DNA from: Oxalobacteraceae bacterium
Lineage (GTDB): Bacteria > Pseudomonadota > Gammaproteobacteria > Burkholderiales > Burkholderiaceae_D
Length of the DNA stretch: 64,000 nucleotides
Assembly: GCA_013284265.1 (NCBI GenBank)
Contig: JABTBR010000003.1
Span: forward strand, 140,717-204,716
Reading direction: 5' to 3'
Position 1 is the stretch's first letter, and every line of letters starts with the position of its first letter. A program made the position numbers and the translations under genes. Shown piece after piece: positions 27,476 through 36,394 of the stretch. The notes under the pieces are model-generated. The model did no database searches, had not been told where the DNA came from, and worked only from the letters and a program-made list of their open reading frames with translations.

Positions 27476-27613
27476 ACGCTTACTCCACAGAGTTTGATGT
27501 CCGCATCACTTGCGCCCAAGGATGGGCCTGGCAAGGAAAGTTGATTTCCCGGAAGCAAGCGCTGCCAGTCTGAAGAGTACCCTTTTATTCGGCGTCCCGC
27601 CATGTCTGGCACG

Positions 27614-29449
27614 TCAGAATTCCTCCCAGCCGTCGTTGCTGGACTGGGATGCCACAGCCGGCGCATGCTGGACGGAAGACAGTTGCTTGCGCGGCGGCGT
27701 CTTCGCGGCCACCGCCGGTACTGGGCGGCGCGCTGGCGCTGCCACTACCAGCGCAGGGGGCGCCAGGCGCCTGGCAGCGCTGTGGTCCGGAGCGAGCTTG
27801 AAGACGGCGACGGTATCGACCAGTTCCCTGGCCTGGATTTTCAGACTGCCGGCCGCCGCGGCCATTTGCTCGACCAGGGCGGCGTTTTGCTGGGTCACGG
27901 AATCCATGTCGTTGACCGCCTCACCCACTTGCGCGACGCCCTGGCTCTGCTCGGTGCTGGCGGCGCTGATCTCGCCCATGATGTCGGCCACCCGCTGGAT
28001 GCCGGCGACGATCTCGGTCATCGTGCTGCCGGCGCTGTCGGCCAGGGCGCTACCCTGGTCGACCCGCTGCGCGCTGTCGGCGATCAGCTGCTTGATCTCC
28101 TTGGCCGCCTCGGCGCTGCGCCCGGCCAGGCTGCGTACCTCGCTCGCCACCACGGCAAAGCCGCGGCCCTGCTCTCCCGCCCGGGCCGCTTCCACCGCGG
28201 CATTCAAGGCCAGGATATTGGTCTGGAAGGCGATGCCGTCGATGACGCTGAGAATGTCGGCGATTTTTTTGCTCGACTGGCTGATTTGCTGCATGGTCTG
28301 CACCACCTGGGCCACCACTTCGCCGCCGGTGATGGCGATGTGCGATGCGCTCTGCGCCAGCTGATTGGCCTGGCGGGCATTGTCCGCGTTCTGCTTGACC
28401 GTCGAGTTGAGTTCCTCCATCGAGGCGGCGGTCTCTTCCAGCGAACTGGCTTGCGCCTCGGTGCGGGCGCTGAGGTCCAGATTACCCTGCGCGATCTCGC
28501 TCGACGCTGTCGAGACGGTGTCCGAACCGCTGCGCACCTTGCTCACGACGTTGACAAAATTGGCGTGCATGCCGCTCAAGGCTGCGAGCAATTTGGCCAC
28601 CTCGGCCGGTCCCTGCACCGCGATATCGACCGACAGGTCGCCGGCCGCCATGGCATCGGACAACTGCACCGCGTCGCGCAGCGAACGGGCGATCTGCCGG
28701 TAGACATACCAGAGCGCCAGCGAAATGGTGAACAGCAGCAGCAGCGCCAGCCCGATCAGCACATAGAACCAGGTTTGCTTGCCGGCCTCGGCCTGATCGA
28801 TTTCGTGTTGGGTGCGCTTGTCCAGCATCACCAGGAATTCATCGACCGGCTTCATGATCTTCGCCTTGTTGCGGTGGTAGGCGGCATCGTGCATCATGTC
28901 CCGCGCCTTTTCCAGGCTGGACTTGGTTTCCGCGCCGGCGCCGTCCTGCGCCGCCGGAGCGCGCTCCTTGACCAGGTTCATGGCGATGGTTTCTGTTTTG
29001 ACGAGGTCGTTCGAGTTTTCACCGGCCTCTTTTAACTTGCCGAACTCGGCGTCGGTGAAGCCGGCCTGTTTCATCAGTTCGTTCAGGGCAATCGTGGCGC
29101 CCGTGCCCTTGCCGGGATCGATGTCGGCGGCGCGGAAATCCCAGTAGATCTTTTCGTATTCATTGGGGCGGGGTTTGTTGCCGTTGCGGATGGCGAGGAT
29201 GTCCAGATATTGCTGCTCCCACTTCGCGTCGCCGGACACGACATAGGTGCGCGCCAGGCGCGTCAGGTCGTCCGAACTTTGACGCATTTCGTCGGCGAGC
29301 AGATAGGAGGCGTAGCGCGATTCGTTGGCCTTGGCGACCGCCGCGTTGGCGGCGCCCAATTGGCGGATGCCAATGCCCAGCATGGCAACCAGTGCCAGTA
29401 CAATTGCCAGGGTGACCATGAACATCATTTTGATACTCGACGGCTTCAT
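27614..29449 (-). CDS. Methyl-accepting chemotaxis protein
   Basis: 611 residues. TM1 lies at about 8-30, then a periplasmic domain with [10 protein letters not shown] (53-62), LAIRNG (85-90) and YWD (102-104), TM2 at about 225-245, a HAMP-like region, and a cytosolic signalling domain. The hairpin tip reads [21 protein letters not shown]. The C-terminus is GWEEF, close to the CheR/CheB-tethering pentapeptide NWETF, so it is probably a major, adaptation-competent receptor. A GGAG site lies 6 nt upstream of the start. The sensor is shared with the downstream kinase (138 bp away). Confidence 0.94.
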   Translation of the reverse strand: MKPSSIKMMFMVTLAIVLALVAMLGIGIRQLGAANAAVAKANESRYASYLLADEMRQSSDDLTRLARTYVVSGDAKWEQQYLDILAIRNGNKPRPNEYEKIYWDFRAADIDPGKGTGATIALNELMKQAGFTDAEFGKLKEAGENSNDLVKTETIAMNLVKERAPAAQDGAGAETKSSLEKARDMMHDAAYHRNKAKIMKPVDEFLVMLDKRTQHEIDQAEAGKQTWFYVLIGLALLLLFTISLALWYVYRQIARSLRDAVQLSDAMAAGDLSVDIAVQGPAEVAKLLAALSGMHANFVNVVSKVRSGSDTVSTASSEIAQGNLDLSARTEAQASSLEETAASMEELNSTVKQNADNARQANQLAQSASHIAITGGEVVAQVVQTMQQISQSSKKIADILSVIDGIAFQTNILALNAAVEAARAGEQGRGFAVVASEVRSLAGRSAEAAKEIKQLIADSAQRVDQGSALADSAGSTMTEIVAGIQRVADIMGEISAASTEQSQGVAQVGEAVNDMDSVTQQNAALVEQMAAAAGSLKIQARELVDTVAVFKLAPDHSAARRLAPPALVVAAPARRPVPAVAAKTPPRKQLSSVQHAPAVASQSSNDGWEEF

Positions 29450-29580
29450 TTGGTACTCCTATCGGGCGTTATTTTGTTTCCGCATGGAATTTATAACTGA
29501 GACCCTACAGGAATGCAAGTAACTCGTCTTCGCATTTCATGTCAAAGAATTGTCATTTGATGACAGCCTGCCGGGCACGC

Positions 29581-30330
29581 TCAGAGCTTGCGGCCCCACG
29601 CCCCGAAGGCCATATCGCTGACATAAATCGAGTCGATACTGGCGCGCTCGGCATTGAGGCGCTGCTCCAGCGTGTCGATGCCGATATCGTCCGCGCTGGC
29701 CACGCCATGGCGGACGATGCGCGGCAGCATGGCGCGGATGATGCCGGCCAGCGGATAGTGGGACTGCTGGCCCTGGATGACGGCCTCGGCGCGGATCTGC
29801 TCGACCGCCAGCCCAGCCTGGCTCAGCACGGACGACAGCGCGAAGCCCATATGGATGTTGGCGCCCTCGCGGGCGACCGTTTGCCAGATCCAGGCATTGA
29901 CCTGCTGATGCAGGGGCAGGGGCAGGACGGTGCCGGGCACCATCGTCGAATCGCTCTCCTGGAACACGGCAATGCCGCCGGGGCGCAGCGCGGCCACGCA
30001 GTCGCGCAGAGTTTCCACCGGGTCGGGCAGGTACATCAGCACGCGCCGGCCGACGACGGCGTCGAAGGGTTCCAGATCGGCATGCTTGCTCAGGTCGTAT
30101 TCGACGAAGGAGACATTCGCCAGCCCCAGCGCGGCGGCCTTTTCGCGGGCGGCGGCCAGGGGAGCGGCCTCGCGGTCGATGCCGACCACCTGGCCGGTCT
30201 TGCGCACCATCGAGGCCAGCAGAAACGATACTTCGCCGCTGCCGCAACCGATGTCGAGTACACGCATGCCTTGCGTAATGCCGGCGTCGGCCAGCAGACG
30301 TTCCGTAAAACTGCTGACACCATGGGACAT
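29581..30330 (-). CDS. Class I SAM-dependent methyltransferase
   Basis: 249 residues. Motif I is VLDIGCGSGEVSFLLA (SAM binding), followed by VVGIDREAAPLAAAREKA (acidic residue for ribose), VSFVEYDLSKH and LRPGGIAVFQE. The fold is Methyltransf_11/25-like. A GGAG site precedes the ATG. The substrate cannot be read from sequence. It lies 131 bp upstream of the chemoreceptor on the same strand, but there is no CheR signature (no receptor-binding beta domain), so a link to chemotaxis is not supported. Confidence 0.88.
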   Translation of the reverse strand: MSHGVSSFTERLLADAGITQGMRVLDIGCGSGEVSFLLASMVRKTGQVVGIDREAAPLAAAREKAAALGLANVSFVEYDLSKHADLEPFDAVVGRRVLMYLPDPVETLRDCVAALRPGGIAVFQESDSTMVPGTVLPLPLHQQVNAWIWQTVAREGANIHMGFALSSVLSQAGLAVEQIRAEAVIQGQQSHYPLAGIIRAMLPRIVRHGVASADDIGIDTLEQRLNAERASIDSIYVSDMAFGAWGRKL

Positions 30331-30771
30331 GGGAAGACTCCGTCAAGGTCGGGTACCTCAGAGCTTAACGTGTTCTCAAAAGCTTTGTCGATAGTTGCAG
30401 GAACTAGCATCCGGATAGCGGCGCCAGGCACGGCCCGAGCGGGGCCGCCGGAAATCCTTTTTTCGCCACAATATCAAGTAGTTAAGCCCTGTTATCAAGT
30501 TCCTCATAGCTGTTGCGCATGCTGTTTTTTTGTGCAGGCTGAGCGTCACAAAGCGGCCGATCCGCGTTATAGTCGGGGTTCAATGTATTGCCACGCGGCA
30601 TCTCATTCGGATCACTGAGCGCGCATGCATTGGCGCCTTCCTTCAAGTGGAAGGTGTACCGTCCGGCAGCGCCCCACCATGCGCACCGGTACTGGCCAGC
30701 ACGGCTGCCGCGCCTCGTCCATGCGCGCCGGCCTGCGCCGCGTTTTTCCCGCTCGCCGCCGGATCGTCATC
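30331..30771. other. 441-bp gap with divergent promoters, no gene seen
   Basis: This region separates the methyltransferase gene (minus) from the FtsH-like gene (plus). AT-rich patches (about 30458-30535) should hold the promoters, but no -35/-10 pair with good spacing stood out. The open frame from 30625 is only an upstream extension of the protease frame with Arg/Cys-rich, non-conserved residues. Confidence 0.5.
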
Positions 30772-32697
30772 ATGTCTACTCTGTATAAATTTCAACTCGC
30801 GCTGAAGAACAACTATGTCCGTTTCGGCCTGGCCGCCTTGCTGGCGCTGGCCGTCGCGCTGTTCAACTGGCGCGGCGAAGTGGCGCAAGACCCCAGCCCG
30901 GTGCTGCGGTCCCAGGACATCTCGCAGATCACCGCCCTGGTGGGCCAGCGCCAGCGCCTGGCCTATCTGCTGGTGGCCGCGCCGCTGTCGGAGGCGCCGC
31001 GCTATATCTTCAAGTTCAAAGACGAGTCCGCTGTCCATGTGGTGAAAGTGCCCAGCACCTCCCACCTGAGCCTGGAGCGCGAAGTCTTGCTGCGCAATGC
31101 GCTGCCGTATGCGATTGCCAAGGATGACTTTCTGGCCAGCCACAAGGCGGTCATGGCCGAGGACGATGGCAGCGCCATGGCCGCCGCCGGGATTTTCCTG
31201 CGTGCCCATTTTGTCGATATGCTGCTGATCGGCCTGGTGCTGTATTTCTTCAAGTTCGGCATGCCCGGCGCGGGCGCCTCGGCCACCGTGCTGATGCCCG
31301 AGCAGCTGGGCGGCAGCATGGACGACCTGATCGGCATGGAAGACATCAAGCAGGAAGTGCTGCACCTGGAAGACATGATACGCAACCGCGGCCTCTACCG
31401 CGAACACGATATCGACCGCCCCTTCAATGTGATGCTGACGGGGCCGGCCGGCACCGGCAAGACCAAGCTGGCCGGTTATCTGGCCAAGCGCTTGAATATG
31501 CCGCTGATCCAGGCGTCGGCCTCGGCGCTGGAATCGGGTTTCATCGGCGGCGGCTCCAAGGCCCTGCAGGCGCTGCACCGCAAGGCTTGCGCCCGCGGCA
31601 ATTGCATCATTTTCCTGGACGAGGCACAGACCCTGTTCGTGCCGCGCGGGCGCGGCGACAAGAAGTGGGAAGACGATACCGCCAACACCTTGCTCGGCCT
31701 GCTCGACGGCGTGCGCAGCGATCAGGGCGCCGGCGTGATCTGGGTGGTCGCCTCCAACTTCGACGATGCCTCTTCGCAGATGGACGAGGCGATGCTGCGC
31801 CGCTTCTCCGTCAAGATCAATTTCCGCCTGCCCAACAAGAGCGAGCGCCATCAGCTGCTGCATTCCTTCTTGGCGCGCAAGGCCGAGGGCTGCGTCGACT
31901 GGGCCCATCTGGACCTGAACCAGGTGGCCGAGATCACGGCCAACCTCAGCCCGGCGCTATTGCAGACCGTGGCCGAGCGCGCCAGCATGATCGCGATTCA
32001 GGAACATTGCACCATCAACACCGACCTGATGTTCCGCGCCTTCGAGCGTGCCACCATCGGCCTGACCGACCGCGCCACGACCGCCGAAAAACAGCGCCAG
32101 CGCGAGCGCATCGCCTTGCACGAGCTGGGCCACTTCTTCATGCAGATCGATCCCTGGTTGCGCCAGGGCATGTCGCTGGCCGAGGTCAAGGAAAAGTCGC
32201 CGCTACTCAAGATCAGCACCGAGTCGGTTTCCAAGCTGGGTGCGCTCGGCTATGTGCTGTCCGCTGGCGATGATGTGGCACTGCGCACGCTGGAGGAAAT
32301 GGAGCGCGATGTGATCCAGCTATATGGTGGCGTGGCGGCGGAGGAATTGTTCTACGGCGCACGCGGCATTTCGGTGGGCAGCCAGAACGATATCGAAAAG
32401 GCGACCTCGCTGCTGGACCTGATGGTCAACCGCCTGTCGATGTATTCGCGCTCCAAGCTCGACTACCGCCAGTTCAAGGGCGAGGGCAGCGCCGAGCGCA
32501 CGCTGAGCCAGGTGGAAGCGAAGGCGGATGAACTGTACAACTACACCCTGGGCGCGATCGCCGAGTATCGCGAGCCGATTGACTCGCTCAAGGATGTGCT
32601 GCTGGAGCATTATGTGCTGTCCAAGGATGCGATCTTCGACCTGCTGGCGGAACGCCAGACCAGCTTGCCGCGCAAGGCGCTCTTGCAGGTGGCGTGA
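30772..32697 (+). CDS. FtsH-like membrane AAA+ zinc protease (divergent paralogue)
   Basis: 641 residues from ATG 30772 (MSTLYKFQLALKNN). TM1 lies at about 15-33, a small periplasmic domain follows, TM2 lies at about 145-162, then an AAA+ module with Walker A GPAGTGKT (224-231), Walker B FLDEAQ (D283, E284) and a C-terminal M41-type peptidase. The latter has HELGH (450-454) and the third zinc ligand region GSQNDIEKAT (D540). The usual second-region-of-homology sequence LRPGRFDR is reduced to MLRRFSVKI, and the sequence is far from housekeeping FtsH. It probably degrades or remodels a specific set of membrane proteins. It converges with a kinase gene 21 nt downstream. Confidence 0.85.
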   Translation: MSTLYKFQLALKNNYVRFGLAALLALAVALFNWRGEVAQDPSPVLRSQDISQITALVGQRQRLAYLLVAAPLSEAPRYIFKFKDESAVHVVKVPSTSHLSLEREVLLRNALPYAIAKDDFLASHKAVMAEDDGSAMAAAGIFLRAHFVDMLLIGLVLYFFKFGMPGAGASATVLMPEQLGGSMDDLIGMEDIKQEVLHLEDMIRNRGLYREHDIDRPFNVMLTGPAGTGKTKLAGYLAKRLNMPLIQASASALESGFIGGGSKALQALHRKACARGNCIIFLDEAQTLFVPRGRGDKKWEDDTANTLLGLLDGVRSDQGAGVIWVVASNFDDASSQMDEAMLRRFSVKINFRLPNKSERHQLLHSFLARKAEGCVDWAHLDLNQVAEITANLSPALLQTVAERASMIAIQEHCTINTDLMFRAFERATIGLTDRATTAEKQRQRERIALHELGHFFMQIDPWLRQGMSLAEVKEKSPLLKISTESVSKLGALGYVLSAGDDVALRTLEEMERDVIQLYGGVAAEELFYGARGISVGSQNDIEKATSLLDLMVNRLSMYSRSKLDYRQFKGEGSAERTLSQVEAKADELYNYTLGAIAEYREPIDSLKDVLLEHYVLSKDAIFDLLAERQTSLPRKALLQVA

Positions 32698-32718
32698 AGG
32701 GGCGGGCGATCGCCGCCC

Positions 32719-33849
32719 TCAGTCGCTCAGATTGTGGCGCGCCAGGCAGACGGTAAACACGCAACCCTTGCCGGGGAAATCCTGCACGCTGAGCAGGCCC
32801 CCGTTGGCCGCGATGTTTTGCTGCGCGATCCGCAGGCCCAGGCCGGCGCCGGGCGCGGCCGTGCCGCTATGCGGACAGGGTTCAAGCAGTGTCAGTGCCA
32901 GGCCTGCTGGCAAGCCGCCGCAACGATCGAGCACATCAATGAAGATGCGCTCCCCGGCGGCATAGGCGCTCAGCGTCACGGTGGAATGGCGGTGCGTGAA
33001 TTTGATGGCGTTTTGCAGCAGGTTGGCCACGCCCGACAGTAGCGTGGCGCGGTTGCCACTGATGGCCAGCCCGGCGTCGACCGCCGGCACGTCCAGCGTG
33101 CATTGCCTGGCCAGCGCGGAGACGCTGGCCCAGTCTTTTAGTTCCGCAATAAATTCGGCCAGCGAGAAGGTATTCGATACCCTGAGCGGATGGGCGTATT
33201 CGAGCACATCGCTGACGGCAAGTTCGATCAGGCCGGACACTTTCTGCAGGCTGCTTTCCAGGATCGAGCCGGCCGCGCCGCCCAGATTGAGGTTGACGCC
33301 CCGGGTGGCCGACAGGGCCATCGATGCCGTGCCCAGCAGGTCGTGCAATTCCTGCGCGAAACCGGCCATGCGTTGATTGACATTGCAGGCATGCAGATCG
33401 ACGACCAACGCATTGCGTTGATGGCTGACCTCGGTGATGGCGGCGGCCATGGCATTGTCAAGGCAGCGCTTCAAGGTGCGCAGGGCGTCGCCTTCGATGG
33501 GCTGGTGGAACGCGCTTGCAAGGTCGGTAATGGAGGCGGACAGGTCGGCATAATCGTGCACCACCTGAGCGGCGGAAAATCCCATGTTCAGCAATTCCTT
33601 GCCGTGCAGCGCGGCCGAGACGCCGATGTCCGGGGCCGCGAGGGCGGTGCCGGATTCGCGGGCAAGTCCGCGGCGCTCCCCCTGGTCGGCCAGTTGCTCG
33701 ACCCGCAGCGTGCGGATCAACTGTTCGAGGCACTTCGGTACCCCTCTGAGCAATTGCAGCTCGGTGGCCGAACGTCCGGGCCGGGCCGCTACTTTGAGGC
33801 GGCAACGGCCGGCCAGTTCATCGCGGTTATTGCTAAGAAAGTCGTACAT
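32719..33849 (-). CDS. Atypical histidine kinase-like ATPase protein without a canonical H-box
   Basis: 376 residues from ATG 33849 (GGAAGG site 10 nt upstream); a GTG at 33870 would add seven residues. No transmembrane segment or signal peptide. The N-terminal ~170 residues are helical and unrecognised. A dimerisation-like helix has QELHDLLGTASMALSAT, whose His could be the phosphoacceptor but is not a standard SHELRTP box. The C-terminus is an HATPase with N-box LLQNAIKFT, a degenerate G1 (DRCGGLPAG) and GAGLGLRIAQQN, ending GCVFTVCLARHN. It is probably a cytosolic kinase or a Bergerat-fold regulator. A decayed copy of its C-terminus lies about 125 bp upstream. Confidence 0.78.
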   Translation of the reverse strand: MYDFLSNNRDELAGRCRLKVAARPGRSATELQLLRGVPKCLEQLIRTLRVEQLADQGERRGLARESGTALAAPDIGVSAALHGKELLNMGFSAAQVVHDYADLSASITDLASAFHQPIEGDALRTLKRCLDNAMAAAITEVSHQRNALVVDLHACNVNQRMAGFAQELHDLLGTASMALSATRGVNLNLGGAAGSILESSLQKVSGLIELAVSDVLEYAHPLRVSNTFSLAEFIAELKDWASVSALARQCTLDVPAVDAGLAISGNRATLLSGVANLLQNAIKFTHRHSTVTLSAYAAGERIFIDVLDRCGGLPAGLALTLLEPCPHSGTAAPGAGLGLRIAQQNIAANGGLLSVQDFPGKGCVFTVCLARHNLSD

Positions 33850-33974
33850 CGTGGCCGAGCCTTCCGCCACAAATGCGGCATGGTCGACTGATGATCCGGG
33901 ATGGCGTTCAGGCGATGCTGCAGGCTAACATGATGTGCGGAAACACTCGGTGCGCTAGCACGCTTTCCGTGGCC

Positions 33975-34070
33975 TCAGGTCGGCACCGAATGGCGCGGCA
34001 GGCTGATCGTAAAAATGCAGCCCAGACCAGATGCGGCCCCTGGTCTCCCTGTGTCGATGTGCGGCATGCG
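33975..34070 (-). pseudogene. Remnant of a histidine kinase C-terminus
   Basis: On the minus strand one frame reads DTGRPGAASG, LGCIFTISLPRHSVPT and a TGA (33977-33975). This resembles the end of the neighbouring kinase (GCVFTVCLARHNLSD): GC-hydrophobic-FT-x-x-L-x-RH is shared. Nothing kinase-like continues upstream. It is probably the leftover of a duplicated or deleted paralogue. The rest of the gap 33850-34432 contains only a candidate promoter. Confidence 0.5.
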
Positions 34071-34138
34071 GCATGCGCTTGCGATGGCGTACACAGACGG
34101 CGGCGAGCGTGCGGCGCCGGATGAAAGCCAGTGTTTTT

Positions 34139-34167
34139 TTGACAGCATTCGGAGCTATGCGTGCTAT
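34139..34167 (+). promoter_or_regulatory. Candidate sigma-70 promoter of the GGDEF-EAL gene
   Basis: A perfect TTGACA (34139-34144), a 17-nt spacer and TGCTAT (34162-34167) follow a run of T. The start would leave a 5' leader of about 260 nt before the ATG at 34433. Confidence 0.5.
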
Positions 34168-34432
34168 GCTGATACCAGGCTCAGTGTGCCGAGACCGGCA
34201 GCTGCCCCGTCCTTCCCCTGTGTGCATCACCTTTGGCACTGCGCGCGCCGCATGCCTGCCAAAGCCATCTGCCCCTTGCAGGGCGAGGAACTCCTGTGAT
34301 GCTTGCACTGCTTCCAGATTCTCATTGTCCGCACCTGTATGTGCGCTTGCGTACATTGGACCGGAAGCGCGGCGCGGGCCGTCCGGATTGCGTGCCTTCG
34401 CGTCCGCCTGATCTGGCCAGGAGCCCCTTGCG

Positions 34433-36166
34433 ATGACTGCCGAAGACATGCCCCCGAGCATAGAGCGACGCGTACATACGCGCGCTCACCTGGTCGAGCG
34501 GCGTGCCGGTCACCAGAGTGGCGACCGTTTCATGGCCGAGCGCGAGCAGCAACTGGCGTTGCACGAGGAGTTGAGTCAAGAGCAGGCAATGCAGGCAGGA
34601 CAGGAGCAACTGGTGTGCGATCGCGAGCAGGCCATGACGCAGATGGAGCAGGATCTGCAGCAGCGTCTGCTCTCGCTGCAGATGCGCGAAGAGCTGATAC
34701 AGATCCGTGAAAAAGTCCTCGGCGAAACCGAGCATGTGCGGCTGACGCTGGAGCAGCATGTGCAAAGGCTCAGGCAAGCCAATGAGCAATTGGTGATTTC
34801 GGCCATCCAGGCGCAAATAATGAGCGAGCAGATCCACCACGCCAACGAGGTCATGGGCCATATGGCGCGCCACGATTTCCTGACCAATCTGCCCAACCGC
34901 ATGCTGCTGATGGAGCGGCTGGAGGCGGGCATCAGCATGGCGGCGCGCCAGGGCGGCAAGCTGGCCGTGCTGTTCATCGACCTCGACCGCTTCAAGGTGA
35001 TCAACGATTCGCTGGGCCATGCGATGGGCGACCTGGTGCTGCAGATGGTGGCGCAGCGCTTGCTAAGCGTGCTGCGCAACAGCGATACCGCCTGCCGCCA
35101 GGGTGGCGACGAGTTCGTGCTGCTGCTGCCCGACATCGAGGACGAGCATGATGTCAGCGAGGTCGGCGACAAGGTGTGCCAGACCATCGCGGCACCCTAT
35201 GAATTGCCGGGCCAGCAAGTGCATATCGGCGTGACCATCGGCATCAGCGTCTATCCCGACGACGGCGACGACGCGGCCACGCTGATCCGCAACGCCGACG
35301 TGGCCATGTACGACGCCAAGCAGAGCGGGCGTGGCTGCTACCACTTCTACCGTCCGGAACTGAACCTGCGGGTGGTCGAACGCCAGCGCACCGAGACCGA
35401 TCTGCACCATGCGCTTGAACATGGCGAATTTTTCCTGTGCTACCAGCCCAAGGTCAATCTGGACAGCGGGCGCATCATCGGCGCCGAGGCGCTGCTGCGC
35501 TGGGACCATCCGCGCATGGGCGTGCTGGCGCCGGCCCGCTTCATTCCGGTGGCCGAGAGTTGCGGGCTGATCGTGCCGATCGGCGACTGGGTGATGCGGG
35601 CGGCCTGCCAGCAGGCGCGGCGCTGGCGCGACGCCGGCCTGCAACCGGGCTCGATGGCGGTGAATATTTCGGCGCTGGAATTCCGCTGCGCCGATTTCAT
35701 CCCCAATCTGCGCCGCATCCTCAGCACGACGGGACTGCCCGCCGCCTGCCTGGAGCTGGAAATCACCGAAGGCGTGCTGATGGAGGATGCCGAGGCCAGC
35801 GCGGCCATCCTGCACCAGCTCAAGAGCCTGGGCGTCTCGCTGGCGGTCGACGATTTCGGCACCGGCTACTCCAGCCTCAGCTATCTGAACCAGTTCCCCA
35901 TCGATGTGCTGAAGATCGACCAATCCTTCGTGCGCGGCGTCGAAGCCGATCCCGGCAAGGGCGCCATCGTCGACGCCGTTATCGCCATGGGCGCCAGCCT
36001 GGGCCAGCGGGTGATCGCCGAAGGTGTGGAAAGCGAGGCGCAGCGCGGCTTCCTGCGCGCCCGCCATTGCGCCGAAGGGCAGGGCTATCTGTTCGGCCAG
36101 CCCCTGGCGCCGGACGATTTCGTCGCGCTGCTGGGCGGCAATCCGGGACCGGGCACGCCATGCTAG
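34433..36166 (+). CDS. GGDEF-EAL c-di-GMP enzyme with N-terminal coiled coil
   Basis: 577 residues; AGGAG lies 9 nt before the ATG. Residues about 35-135 are a Gln/Glu-rich coiled coil with no recognised sensor. The GGDEF domain (about 145-305) has the metal Asp D183 in FIDLDRFK and GGDEF at 224-228. The EAL domain (about 320-570) has EAL at 352-354, NISALEF, LEITE, DDFGTGYSSL, LKIDQSF and EGVE. Both active sites look complete, so the protein could make and break c-di-GMP; net activity cannot be predicted. No transmembrane helix, so it is probably cytosolic and controlled by coiled-coil partnering. It precedes the kinase and KaiC-like genes on the same strand. Confidence 0.93.
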   Translation: MTAEDMPPSIERRVHTRAHLVERRAGHQSGDRFMAEREQQLALHEELSQEQAMQAGQEQLVCDREQAMTQMEQDLQQRLLSLQMREELIQIREKVLGETEHVRLTLEQHVQRLRQANEQLVISAIQAQIMSEQIHHANEVMGHMARHDFLTNLPNRMLLMERLEAGISMAARQGGKLAVLFIDLDRFKVINDSLGHAMGDLVLQMVAQRLLSVLRNSDTACRQGGDEFVLLLPDIEDEHDVSEVGDKVCQTIAAPYELPGQQVHIGVTIGISVYPDDGDDAATLIRNADVAMYDAKQSGRGCYHFYRPELNLRVVERQRTETDLHHALEHGEFFLCYQPKVNLDSGRIIGAEALLRWDHPRMGVLAPARFIPVAESCGLIVPIGDWVMRAACQQARRWRDAGLQPGSMAVNISALEFRCADFIPNLRRILSTTGLPAACLELEITEGVLMEDAEASAAILHQLKSLGVSLAVDDFGTGYSSLSYLNQFPIDVLKIDQSFVRGVEADPGKGAIVDAVIAMGASLGQRVIAEGVESEAQRGFLRARHCAEGQGYLFGQPLAPDDFVALLGGNPGPGTPC

Positions 36167-36394
36167 CGCGCGCAGCCAGCGGTATTTCACCGGCGCAGGG
36201 AAATAGCGTGTATCGTGGCAGCATATTATGACGATGTCAGTCATTCATCATTGCCTCAGTTTGCCCTACGCAATTGGCTGGTCCAATGCAACCGCAGTTC
36301 ACCGAAGCCCGATCTTCCTTGTTCCCACCGGCTGGCGCAGCATTCTCCGCAGCATTTTTCTGGAAGCGCTAGACCATGTGGCACGCCCGCGATC

